From positions 93,462-157,461 of the forward strand of contig MU858136.1 in the NCBI GenBank assembly GCA_033297075.1: DNA of 64,000 nt, read 5' to 3'. Positions 24,401-35,835 of this stretch are shown in pieces. The notes under the pieces were generated by a model that did no database searches, was not told the origin of the DNA, and saw nothing but the letters and a program-made list of their open reading frames with translations. Each line of letters opens with the position of its first letter. The first letter of the stretch is position 1. Position numbers and translations under genes: made by a program. Origin of the DNA: Rhypophila decipiens. Its lineage: Eukaryota > Ascomycota > Sordariomycetes > Sordariales > Naviculisporaceae.

Positions 24401-24668
24401 GAATCGAGCGAAGATGATGCGCAAGATTAGGGTTGTAGCTGGGTCTGAAACTGGCTGTGTTGGCAGCGGTAGTGCCACAGGATCTTCAAGGCGAGCAGGA
24501 GGAGGGTCGTTCACCGATGACATGGAGGATGCGAGGCCAGAGGGAAAACTGTCGCTTGCTGGTCTGGAAGCGTGTGATTTGCCTAATGCTGCCCAACAAG
24601 AGAAGGAGCTTGCCGCTTATGGGTCGGGGGCCTCCACGAGGAGGGTCACTAGGCGGAGGGGGCTATAG
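21470..24668 (+). CDS. Multi-BRCT replication/checkpoint protein (Rad4/Cut5, Dpb11, TopBP1 family)
   Basis: Predicted 1046 aa from exons 21470-21580 and 21639-24668 (intron GTAAGT...GACTAAC...CCAG). Four BRCT repeats lie at about residues 22-105, 137-215, 334-440 and 442-535. Typical Trp motifs and spacing are VHTVSIEWVNDSIE and VPVVSVEWLWQCI. Two BRCT pairs followed by a long disordered tail is the layout of fission-yeast Rad4/Cut5 and budding-yeast Dpb11. That family bridges phosphorylated Sld3 and Sld2 during origin firing and activates ATR/Mec1. The tail (540-1046) is rich in Gln, Ser, Thr and Ala, includes a Thr run from an ACN microsatellite near 24018, and ends with a conserved-looking basic patch (TKNRAKMMRKIRV). 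An ACGCG cluster lies upstream. Confidence 0.9.
24017..24069 (+). repeat. ACN trinucleotide microsatellite inside the BRCT gene
   Basis: An ACA/ACG/ACC-type tract coding for a near-pure Thr run in the disordered tail. Its length may vary between strains. Confidence 0.7.
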
Positions 24669-25479
24669 TTCAAATACCCTTACCTCGGATGCTGATGGCC
24701 ATCATAATTATAGGCTCGACTGAGCCGGTTGGAGTTGAACTTTGTGTTTAAACTTTTTTCAAAATGTTTTGGTATGTATAGGATAGGATAACGTGTTATG
24801 GATATAGATAGATATGAAATGGATATGGTCAGCGATATGGATACTATGAATACAAGCCTTGTTTTGGTCTCTATCACTGGCGCTCAAGACATTATCATAC
24901 AATGAGCAGTTCTAGCTTTTGGTTTGTTTGACTGTGCTATCTTCTATCTCGGTCTTTTTGGTGCATTTACATTCCATTCTACAACCCAGTTTCTATTCTA
25001 AAGGACCGATGGTTGATCAAATCAACTGTACCTGCTTCACCGATCTCGGGAGTATGATGTCAAACAGCACAAGACATGCTCTACTCGTAAACAAATGTGT
25101 GAATTCACATAAGGAATATGAAGCCCTCAAGTGATGCCAAATGACTTTTATTGCATGAAAGCAAAATACCTAAAAGTAGACAAGTCTGTGAAAGACCAGC
25201 AGAAAAAGATAACCAAATACGGGCCGATGGGAATGCATCTCTCCTATCCAGCCTCCATCACCATGCTCCTTCCCCTGTATAATGTAAAGCCTGCCCGTAG
25301 GCCCATGAAGAAATATAAAGGGGGTATCATGATGCGTTCATGCCTGTCATAACCAACGCTGATGTAAAACAGGTGACAAAAGAGACATGACAACAATAAA
25401 GAAAGAGATGTCGTCCAGATCCTTTCTTGCATTCTGGTATCCATTCCCTCCAATAACTAAAAGAACCCCAGAAAGTCCA
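24669..25479. other. Convergent intergenic region
   Basis: Between the 3' ends of the BRCT gene (+) and the RD-repeat gene (-). It includes a short imperfect GATATGGATA-type repeat near 24797-24843 and otherwise AT-rich sequence; short plus-strand frames have no support. Confidence 0.5.
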
Positions 25480-27963
25480 TCAGAGGTAAGCAGCGGCGTC
25501 AGTGAGCACACTTAGCAGAGTTGCCGCCGCACCACCAATCAGAGCAGTAGTCTTGTTGGATTTTTGGTCCTTCTCCTTGATCTCCTTCTCTCTCTCCCTA
25601 TCGTAGTCCCGGTCGCGGTCTCGGTCTCGATCCCTCTCACGATCACGGTCACGGTCACGATCTCGGTCATGGTGTCTTGACGAGCGAGATTCCCGGTCTC
25701 GATCCCTTTCTGCATCTCTGTCTCGGTCTCGCCGGGCACGAGATCTATCTCTGTCGCGTTCTCGCTCTTGATCTCGGTCCCTGTCGCGTCGGGGGCGATC
25801 TCTATCCCTGTTTCTGTCTCTATCCCTGTCACGGTCCCTGTCCCTGTCTCTGTCACGATCCCTATCCCGATTCCTGTCCCGGTCCCGGTCCCGGTCCCGA
25901 TCGCGGTCACGACGGGGTCGATCCGACGCCTCGCTCGGAGAGACCTCCCTCGGACCATCGTCGTCAAACCGAACATGATTTGTGTTCTTGTTCTTGAGGA
26001 TAGGTTTCGGCTTCACAGTACTAGCCGGTGATTCCCTGTCGCCATTGACGCTCGACGGCGCCGAGACAATAACGGGATATATCTTGGTACCCCTGTCCTC
26101 ATCTTTATCCTGACGGGGTCGTCGGGATTTTCGTCGACCACCCTCGTCCTCGGTTGTTGTGTCGCTCTCGTCCCACAAGACATCATCACCACCAATAGAA
26201 TCCCTCCTTGCACGTCTTCGTTCTTGGTCACGGTAGGTTTCGGGGCGTCGACTATGGTGCTCTCTGTCACGGCTCCTCTCCTTTTCGATTGACCGGTAAC
26301 GTGCATTTCGCACCTCGGCGCTCCGCCTTGCAAATTCAGTGATTTCTTCCTTCGTAAGGACGCCCAAAACTGCCACAAAGTCTGGACGTGCCTCGTAGCG
26401 CACGCCGGCCTTTTCCAGAACCTCGGGAGAGACAAGAGAACGCCTGATCTTGGTCCATTTGGCGTCAAGCGGGATCTCTTGGCCTTTGCTGTCTGGTGCT
26501 AGACGACTGATTTGACGTGGCGGGGGCACAAGCTGAGCCAAATCAGGGCGCACAAAAGGCACCGACCCGGCAGGGTTTGGTCTGGAAGGAAGTGTCGGAC
26601 TGCTTCCATACGGAGGTGGCGGCGATAAAAGGGACGAATTCGGAGATAAAGGGTCGGGGTACGGGGGCGGGACCTGAATGGGAGGAACATAGCGAGGAGA
26701 AGTGCCGAGCTGTTGGTGTGCGGGCGACGTCGATAGAGCCATGCTGTGCGATGAGGGAGTGGTACCAGGCATGGACAGAGAGTGTGGCAGGGGTGGCAGG
26801 TATCTGTTGGACGGGGAGGTACCGGGCGACACATTGTAATTGGGCGGCCAGAGTCCGGGGGACAGATGGAGCGTCCCCATGCGTGCTGTCATAATCTCGG
26901 CATTGTTGCGGTCGAGGGCCATGAGATCCCGAGTAGAAATGAGGGCCGTTGTGCTGTTGTTGCCTTCAGAATCTGATGAGTTGGCCGACGATGATGGTTC
27001 ATAACTTGAAGCGGTTCCCTGGCTTGATATCGCAGGAACTTGAGACCGATGGTATGGTTGCAACGACCGCGGCACCCCGGGGTCCAGGTCTCGAGGGGCT
27101 ACGCCTCCATTCCCGTTTTGCCTCGGAGGCGACGCCGGAGTGACCATGGTGGGAGGATGGATACTCTCGTGTTCGAGAAGGCCCCGTACCAAGGGTGTTA
27201 CACCACTTTCCCGCTGCAGATGCGCCTCCAACTCACGGATGTATGCGCGAATCACCTCCTACGTCTCATTTGGTTAGCCCGTCTTGTCCAACATTGAAGC
27301 AACATTGCAGATGCATGGCATTACCTTGTGGTCGTTCAGGACTTGACTAGAGAAGCCTTCTTTCTCAAGTTCCATCTTGAATTGCGGCCAGACGTCATCT
27401 TCGCACTCGCTCACAGGGGATCCTCCTCTCTTCCGAAGAAGCTTGTTGGCGACAGCATCTACCTTGTCCTTGATCAGCTCTAGTTGCTGGTCATCCGAGT
27501 TTGTCAGCTGGGCATGTGGCTTGGCCGGGTGATGAAGCTGAACTGTGTCGAGGAAAATGTCGACCTTCAGTTTCTGGGAGACGACAGTGTTCTCGGTAAG
27601 GTCGATTTTCCTTTGTTTATCCGCGCCTGCTTCATGTCGTGCCGCGCCGGTGCTGCCGTACTTGTCGAGAATGGTGTCAACCAGCTGCAAGGTGAACTCG
27701 CAGTCCTCGAGAAGTGACGTCAGTTGGCGGACGTAGACGGCGTTACGGCCATCGCCATGGCTTGCGCTAGACTGGTGCAGTAGCGAGTCTTGGGCCTGTG
27801 CCTCCTGACGAAGGTTCTTAACACCGGTATGGAGATCCCGAACAACTATGGCGAGGCCGGTGAACTCTGGTCCGGCAACACGAGCACGTCGATACAGCTG
27901 ACGGGCATGCTCATCGACGGACTCGACGGTGGGCGTGGTGATGTCTCCGTTGGCAGCTACCAT
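25480..27963 (-). CDS. Hypothetical protein with helical N-terminal domain and long Arg-Asp repeat
   Basis: Predicted 805 aa from exons 27963-27325 and 27258-25480; the junction joins VLNDHK to EVIRAYIREL. Residues 1-230 are helical, with patterns (ARQLYRRARVAGPEFTGLA; LEDCEFTLQLVDTILDKYG) that resemble the fungal N-terminal helical domain found ahead of NACHT/ankyrin and disordered proteins in Pezizomycotina; this resemblance is tentative. The middle is Pro/Ser-rich. Around 520-600 there is a charged segment. Residues about 660-765 are almost pure RD/RDRE repeat, and the last 23 residues (after KEKDQKSNK) are hydrophobic and small, like a tail anchor. RD/RE tracts occur in splicing and RNA-binding proteins, but here the N-terminal domain argues against a simple splicing factor. 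Function unknown. Confidence 0.75.
25603..25916 (-). repeat. Coding RD-repeat minisatellite
   Basis: Imperfect 6-nt units (CGGTCT, CGATCC, CGGTCA and the like on the plus strand) encode alternating Arg-Asp on the minus strand. The array is interrupted once around 25680-25760. Synonymous variation between units suggests an old array with continuing turnover. Confidence 0.8.
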
Positions 27964-30900
27964 CGGGGCAAATAATAGGCGTGAGATGTTGGCTCAACGC
28001 GGGCTATGCTCTGTGGGTCTGGGGTTCCCCAAGAAGAAGAAGCTCTCGTTCTCCTTGGGATTTTGGCTTCTTGTTCAGGGGCCAGCAGCTCAGAGCACTT
28101 GATTTTATAGTGGTCGAGTGTATGGTGCCTTGTTGCATACGGGTAGTATTGGTGCCAAGAAGGAGAGGATATCGCGAATACCGAGACTTCGTGTACGTGA
28201 TCTCGGCACGAGGTCTCGTGGAAGTGTTTAGTCTCAACGGCGGAGAAGATGAGATGGATGTGGAAAAGGAAGATGTGGGTTCCAATCGGGGACAGCGAGA
28301 AGGTAATGGTTATGGTCTCCAACGATCTGGTTGGTACCTGTCTAAGAAAGCGCCGACCCAATCTGTGCCTTGGCGGCTTCTCGGGTGCTTGTCGAAGGAT
28401 GGCACTGTATTTGCCCGAGGCGCAAATCCAGGGCTCAGTCGTTGGTTTGTGTTGATGAAATTCCAATAACAAACGTGTCAAGAGATCATGAGAATGGAGA
28501 CAACAAGCAAGAAAGTTGTTGGGTAGATCTGGCAGGGCTGTCAAAGGAAGGGAGAGAAAAAAATCAGAGACTACCAACCTGATCGTCAATCACCTGGACC
28601 TGACTGCTACCCCCCAGCGTGAAAGCCAGGTAATTGTTGTTCTGTAAGACGATTCGCTGACGAATGACGCGAAATGTTCCAGCTTACTCGATGCAAGTAC
28701 CACATCGAGCATTTCCCGGTATACTGTGGAGGCGAAAAGGCGAGGAGTCACATTGATCATCGCGGGAAGGTACTCGTGAGTGTTCCTGCCCTGCACTGGC
28801 AAGAAATGGATGCCATGACTGCATGACCATCCTTTCCATCCACACCGTTCCGTAAGAGGTACTCCTGTTACCGATACATACTGCATCGCGTGTGCATTTA
28901 GAAGTGCTGTTTGTTATCTTCCATACCCAACAACTCGCTAATGATATCAACCAAGTTCTCTTCTCCTGTTCCCAGCTATTTGACCGTCGGGCCTGATGGC
29001 GGCAAACCTCCGAACTCCCATCCTGTCACTGTCACAGCATCACAACAGCTTTGTCGTGTTTGCTCTCCTCGCCCAAGCAGAATGGAATAGATACTTGGCA
29101 ACTTGGCGACGGCGAAATCCATCATCGGGTCTTGCGTCGTACTCCCCAAGGCTACGATCAGTGGAGCCCAGCTTGCACGCCGTCAGTTTTGGGCTTCGAA
29201 GGAGGCAAAATGGTGATAGTGGCCGTTTTAACAGATTACTGGATTGGGCACTAAGACCCCGTATTCCATCAAGACCCTGAAAAAGAAATCGTTTATAGTG
29301 TAACCTAATATGATAATGCAGAATTGAGAATACAATCTAATTTCTAGCACTTCTGCGACACGGCACTTTGCAGTCGATGAACCACACTCCGTATTGCTGG
29401 AGGTTTTGCTGGTTGTTTGGGGTCCAGGGGTGGGACAAGTGACGTCGGCTGGGTCGCGACTTGCACGACCATAACATCATTGGGAAAACGAGTTGGGCGA
29501 GGAAGGATAACCAACTCTAACCAATAGCATCAAGGCTCCTAACAGCGCTAAATGGCGGGGGGCTGCGCCACCTCTCTGGTGAGCCTGGCCTCTCTTTCTG
29601 TGCTTCCTTGGCACTTTTGGGTGGCTGGGCCCCTGTAACCCGACCAGCCCGACAAAAGGTCAAGCACATTTTCACGTTGAACCCTGATCCAAGCTATCGG
29701 TTTATGATTGAGGAGACATCCTTCCAAATGGCACCTTGTTTGATTGCTTCTAGAACAAATCCTCGTGACTTTTCTGCCCTTCTCAGCATCTGTTGCTTAC
29801 TGGTCCTGCCGGAGCTAACTGGAAATATCGCCGGTCCAGGACAGAGGAAGCGGGGCTCGCAAGGAGACACCGACGGCATTGCTCCCACTCTTCTGGAGAC
29901 ACCTGCCGGCTGTGCTGAGACGACTTCACTCCATGGATCGAGCTCCCATATCTAACCGCTCGAGCAATCATACGTGTCCTGGTCGGGTATCATTCTCACC
30001 CATCACAGATGGGTAGGCTCAGCCAAAGGACACTCCCCAGCGAATTAGCGGGCACAAGTTATTCGCTTCGCTCCTGCCGCGACACACGACACTCGTCCAC
30101 AACGTCAATGAGGCTGTGAGAAGATAACTCGACAAGCGCTGTGAATGATACCCCGGGATTGCCAGTTGAGAAATGACCTTCGCGATAGTATCCCCATTCA
30201 CCACTGGCACTGCTGCATCGACAACATACAATATATTGCCCACACATCACTGGCTGGCACCTATCTCAGACCTCAAACCTCACCACCTCAGCCCACCTGC
30301 TGCCTGGTCAGTCTGGACGCCACAGACTCTGCCCCGTTCTCTGTTCCGTTGCTGTGAGGAATGACGGGAGAACCCTAACCAACCGATCGGAGACAACGTG
30401 CGTGCGGCTAAGAACAGTGTAGATATTCTGCATACATGATACATTATACCTATCTCGGCTTTGCTAATACCTGATACATCACCGACAACCGAGCCTCACT
30501 TCCTCTCGCATCGGGGTCTCCTCAGCTCCCCGCCTAGGCTCGCGTTCCAATCGGTGATATATTCCTTCCGCTTCCAAGTTGTATGACAGACGACCATAGA
30601 GTTCCGGCTATCGGCAACAAGGTATCACGTTCCTACTCGTCGGGGAGCAATACCGACGTTCAATCCATGACCGAGGGGTGCCGGACTGTACTCCAATAAT
30701 ATCGGGGCTAGAACCGGCTGCGCCCCGATTTCCTCACTAACGGTATGCACGACACACCTTGGGCTCTTGGGCAACTTCACCGTGGGATCAGTTCCCCGAG
30801 TCACGAGATGGACATGTCAGAGTCTCTCCACAAGAACTTGTTCTCCACGGTACTACATGTGCGCCGGACAATTCCCAATGTCGGCGAGGACTAATAGGGA

Positions 30901-32229
30901 ATTGGCTGCATACTAATCGCAGACTCAGAGTTACATGGCTTCAACGGATGAGCCACGGGCAAAGTCACATTAATCAGCCCCTAGCAGTCATGACTATCTC
31001 ACTGATATGTGATTTACAAGTTGAAAACGCAACCGCCTGCAGGGCCAGAGCAGAAAAGGAGGCCCGGCAATACCAGTCACCGAGAAAATACGACTCATAC
31101 CGAATCCAGGTTAGGGATATGCACTGAGCCTTTGTCCCGAAAGTCTCTCTACACTACCTGAACTTTGTTTCCTACTTGCCGAGTGGTCCGAAGTTGTTAC
31201 GATCCTGGACACTTCGCTATTCCGGCTCAATATTGCTGGTGCCGCTCATAACCGCCCACTGAACCGAGCCACGAAAGCATGCTATAATTCCCAAACTTCG
31301 TTCTGTGCCGCTCGCTGTGATATGGTGTGATCTCCTGACATCCTGGATGCGAGAAAGAAGGTGATGTGATTGCGGCTCTGCTAGCCTTACACACCTTACC
31401 AAGGGACCTTGTGGGGCAGACATCAAGGTTCATCGCCCACACGAACCACACCAACAAAACCGGTTGGTGATTAAAAGTGCACATGCATTACCTCTTGGCA
31501 GTTCTTCTGTCTTTTGAAGTCTGGGGCAATGTGCTCGTTTCTCCGCATCATCCTCATGGCACGGAGAATAAAGCTGACAAACATCATGGTTGACGTCGTG
31601 CTGCCCTCCTTCTACCTCAGCCTTGGGACTTGTAAAATCATTGAGAATGGGGCTCGGGTCCGTATCCCGATACATAGGTATGTAACTATGCAAGAGCTAA
31701 GTACTGTAGATAGGTATCTTGAGAGGCCTCATCGACGAGAAGCCCCAGCACAGCAATGCCCAATTAGTGAGGCTCTTCGGAGGAACACCTCACCGACAAG
31801 CAATGAACGGCCAACTGGGAAAGCCGCCATGACGGAGTACCGGCTCTATCTATGACATATCCTCACGAATCAGGCACAATGGTCAAAGTAACGACCCATC
31901 ATCTTGACGATGACCACACAAGCAGAAAAATGAACACCCAAGACAAGACCTCATAGTATGACGAAAAATAAAATATATTCAATAAAATATCAGACGCCAA
32001 TGACCACAATATCCTGATAATCCAACCTCAAACACTTTTATTCGGGTATCTGGTATCTGCTTGAATGACACTTTTAGTTTTAGTATTCCCCTCACGTATA
32101 GCATTGTGATGCATTTCCAACAGACAGTACAATATCAACAACAAGAGATGATGTAACAATCCAGCGACACGGTCTACAGATAATCTCAAGTCCTGCCTCC
32201 TTCACCGACGCCCATCATCCCACAGCACC
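27964..32229. other. 4.3-kb region without a recognisable gene
   Basis: The left 0.6 kb is likely the leader and promoter of the RD-repeat gene; a 210-codon minus frame there has no family motif. From about 28.6 to 32.2 kb frames are short, and base composition is near that of the rest, without obvious strong AT enrichment. I saw no tRNA T-arm, terminal repeats or transposase/polymerase motifs. Confidence 0.45.
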
Positions 32230-35117
32230 TTAACTCGTCTCCTCCCGAACAATTACATTACGACCGCCCCGCAGCAAGGTAGCCTCCGATAACCTTACAA
32301 CAGAGTAAGCCGCCCGTTTCTTGCTAAACAACAACCCAATCTCTCTCTTGCTCCGCTTCACAATTTCGCCGCCCGACCGGACTCTCTCGGCCGACGGCTT
32401 GAAATCCGCCTTCAGGCCCAAAGGCAAAGGTCCCATGGTCAGTACTTGCACCATCGCCTTGCTGCTGCCGCCCTTACCCTTCTCTTCTGTACCCAGAGCC
32501 TTCTGAGACTTCTTGATGAAAGTAAGCGCCTCGGCTAGCGTGCCCTGGAGACGAATGGCCTCACACACGCCCTCCAGCGCTGTGCTAATCTCCATATGGA
32601 ACTGATGAAAGAAGGCCACTGAGTCCTGGGCACTTCCCGAACCGCCCGAGAGCGTGTCAAAGGCCATCCATCCACCCAGACCGATCGAGTCGATGCACCG
32701 GCCGAGCAAAGTCGCAAGGAGGGTGATGCTGCCATCAGGAGGCGCCTCAAGTTCTTCCTCGGGATCATTCCAGCCCTCGAGGTACTTGGTCATCCATCCG
32801 TCCTTGACGAGTTCCATCCGCAGAACGCTCATCAGAGAAAGGACCTCCTCTGGTTTGAGAAGACGGCGAATGCTCTGGACCGTCGGTTCGGTAGGGCACA
32901 GCGCCAGTTTGCTGAACGCAACACTGAGCCCGCGCTCTCGTTTGCTGTTGTCGTTATTAAAGTATTCGGCCATCTTTAGATCCTCCTCTAACCGATCGAG
33001 CTCCATAGCGATCGCGTCATCATCACCATCGGTCGGTTCGCCCGATTCCCCATTTGTCAAAAGCTCTTGAACCCTTGAAGGGTCCTGTACTAGATCCAGG
33101 CTGCGAAGGATGAGTTTAAGAGAACCAACAAGCTCCGTGGGCCCAAGCTGTGTCCATGATATGTAGCTGATGAGAAGCTCCATCGTTGGGTCAATCTGGA
33201 CGAGGAGAGGGGGAAGCTCCTGACACAAAATGCTGTCGACGTCATCCACCTCCTTGATCTCGTCCTTGAAGGCAGATTTAAGGTTCGATGTCGACAAGTG
33301 GCCGGCATCAATAAGGTAGTTGAGAACGTTACTCTCGGGCAGGCGACATGTCAAGTGTGTTTCTTCAGCACCTTCGACAGGGTCGTTCCATGCGAACACC
33401 TTGCTGATGGCGTAAAATACCCATCGCCGGTCCGTCTTGGGATAGTGCTTCCGGGCGGCTGGCCACTTCCATTCAGGAAGGGCCTCGCCGTCTTCATTGG
33501 GATGGACACCATTCGTCTTGACCTTTTTCTCCTTGATTCCAACACCAAATACCCCAGCAAGTAGCATTTCAAACCCGGCATGATCGCCATTCTCAAGGTA
33601 CTTGTCTGCTTCTGTGACTTGCTCGTGCCATTGCGCCCAGTACTCCTCCGACATCGACCCGGGTAGCGAATCAGAAAGAATGGAAGGTGTGAAATATTCT
33701 AGGCGGGGCCGCTTCGCACACGAGTCCTCCTGTGACATACCGCGGCGGATGGCATCGGCCAGGAGACCCTCAGCACGACGCCTGTTGTTTCGCGTCTTTG
33801 GAGCCTCAATCTGCACCGCGATCAAGGAGGTGTCTTGTATCCCGATTGCCAACTCGCGACTCTGAAGGTAGCTAAAAAGTTCGCAGGGTGAGGTTCTAGG
33901 TTTGGGTTTGGGGTTGGTTGTGTCATGTGTCTCATCCGCAAAGTCGAGAATGGACGTGGAAGCCTGCATGGAGCGGATAATGGGATTGTAGATCGAGATG
34001 GAGGTTGGCGTCGCGGCGAGCACAGCTGTCTTGGACATGCGTAGGAAAGATGTGATTCCCGCCACTGGAAGTTTGGTATCGAGGCGGGGAATGCCCGACT
34101 TGAATGAGTAGGTGCGAAGGACTCCTTCCGACAGGTCTTGAAGGGTACCTGACTTGGCGTCTAAATGAAGTTGGGTCGCATTAGCAGTCCCGACAGGGAA
34201 AGGGGCCATAAAGATCGGAATGACGTTCTGCGCGCCCGAGATTTCAGCCCCAGATCCCGCCGTTAACGCAAGAATGTGCAAGTATCTCGCACCCCCCACC
34301 GACCCGACGACTATGAGCATGTCCGGGTTGAATCCGTCACGGTGCACCTTCTCGGGAAACACTCCGAGCAGCTCGTTCAAGCCGCCAAAGATACCATCAA
34401 TAACATCTGCCGCAGATGTGGGGTGAACATGGGTCACTTTGAACTTGTCCTGGCAAAAGAAACTGGGAACTTCTTGCGACAGGAGGGAAGACGACGACTG
34501 CCATTTCTTTGCCATTGTTTCTCCGTCGAGACCGATGATTGTTCCGTCCTCAGCCACTGCAACAATCTCATCTGTTGGCGCATCTTGTTCGGTAGGGGTC
34601 GAAGAATTTTTGGATGATGCCGCTGACAAGTGGACAATGGGGCTGTCGCAACGGTGCGTAAAGGATGCGGTAGTGCTGGTTGTGGTGTCAGGATCGATGA
34701 CAACATCTTTAAACAGTTTTATTTCCTGCTTGGAAGAGAGCTCGTCCCGCGTGGAAACGTAGGTATAGCGCGTGGCCGTCTTGGTCGTCGAGGACCGCCA
34801 TCGCAAGGAGAGCGGGGCGCAGGTGAAGAAGGATTGCGGAGAGACAAGGTACGATGTAATGGCTTGTTGTGAAGATATCTGTTTCTGGTCAGTATTTCTC
34901 TCGGATTGGGAGTCCCTTGGAGTCAACTGACGTCGTATAGGTGGACGGAATCGCCATCAATTGCGACCGAGAGCTCTGATCGTTTCCTCTTCTTGGACCC
35001 TAGTTTCTGCCCGAAAACCTCGCCGACATGATATCGACCTGGGCCATCCTTACGGTCCAGAGGACAAGGGAGATCCTTTAGCACAAATGGCTTGTGTATT
35101 TGGAGGTGAGAGGCCAT
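32230..35117 (-). CDS. Utp8-like small-subunit processome protein
   Basis: Predicted 944 aa from exons 35117-34932 and 34878-32230. The minus-strand intron is GTCAGT...CTGACCAGAAACAG, joining LYD to ISSQQAITSYLVSPQSFFTC. The N-terminus (FVLKDLPCPLD, then KKRKRSELSVAIDGDSVHLYD, then SYLVSPQSFFTCAPLSLRWR and TRYTYVST) matches the start of filamentous-fungal Utp8, a β-propeller-type t-UTP subunit. Utp8 helps load the U3-containing processome onto nascent 35S pre-rRNA in the nucleolus and has also been linked to tRNA export in yeast. The C-terminal half is helical with acidic linkers (ELDRLEEDLKMAEYF). Family assignment rests on remembered N-terminal conservation. The gene is divergently transcribed from the Elg1-type gene. 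Confidence 0.82.
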
Positions 35118-35835
35118 TATGGGAGTGGCGATGTGCTGGTCAACCCGAAGAAATATGTTGCTAATGAAGGCATCGCCAGCTGGGAGCGCTCAAGCGGGAC
35201 GCAGAAAAAAAGTTCCAATACCAGAACCCAGAGCGCCGAAAAATTAAGTGGGTCCCTACGGCAGTGGTGGAGCTGGGCGGAAAGTCGGCCTATCTTTGAT
35301 CCCAAGCTTTTGCACCAATATCCACTCAGTCTTGGCGGAAGCGGTGCGCCAAAACGGTGTACCGGTTGGGATGGTGGGGTCAGGTGAATTAGAGTGTCTG
35401 TCGCGACGCGGAATTGAGACGCGCTGTGTTAAAGGGCCCTAGGTTTGAGTGGCCGACGCGGTACCCTCAATCAGGGCATCTGAACAAAACTTCGGATATT
35501 CCATCCCAAACCACACATCATATACACGTTATGCAAATTATTTCAAGTCTTTGCATATGTGCTCACCTCAAGTGATTAGTTTCGGGATTCCCTCTTTCTA
35601 ATTCCTTTGTTTTGTCGGTCCGGCCCCGTTTGTCCACCATTTCGTCGACGCTTCAAAAGTCTCGAGTATGATCTCGTCCCTCTCTCTTTTGCTCTCTTAG
35701 ACATCGCTTCACGCCAGCCGCACTCCCAGACCAGGCTGGCTGCTCACTAGACACAGGTATGGGTTAAACATCAATTTAACCGCCAATGGCCACGGCTAAC
35801 ATTTTCAACGACGCCCAGTGCTAAGGCCTACCCCC
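35118..35835. promoter_or_regulatory. Divergent promoter between Utp8-like and Elg1-type genes, with a 5' UTR intron
   Basis: About 700 bp shared by two genes. It holds three ACGCG cores at 35406-35460. A probable 5' UTR intron of the Elg1-type gene lies at 35757-35818 (GTATGG...GGCTAAC...CCCAG). Confidence 0.55.
35406..35460 (+). promoter_or_regulatory. ACGCG (MBF-site-like) cluster upstream of the Elg1-type gene
   Basis: ACGCG cores at 35406-35410, 35419-35423 and 35456-35460. Three cores in 55 bp in the promoter of a replication gene, as upstream of the BRCT gene at 21.5 kb. Confidence 0.5.

Noticed and set aside
27957..28589. 210-codon minus-strand frame upstream of the RD-repeat gene
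   Set aside because: No domain, and it cannot be joined convincingly to the downstream gene; probably 5' leader.
30591..30610. 5S-rRNA-like GACCATA
   Set aside because: Only a short match; the rest of 5S rRNA is absent.
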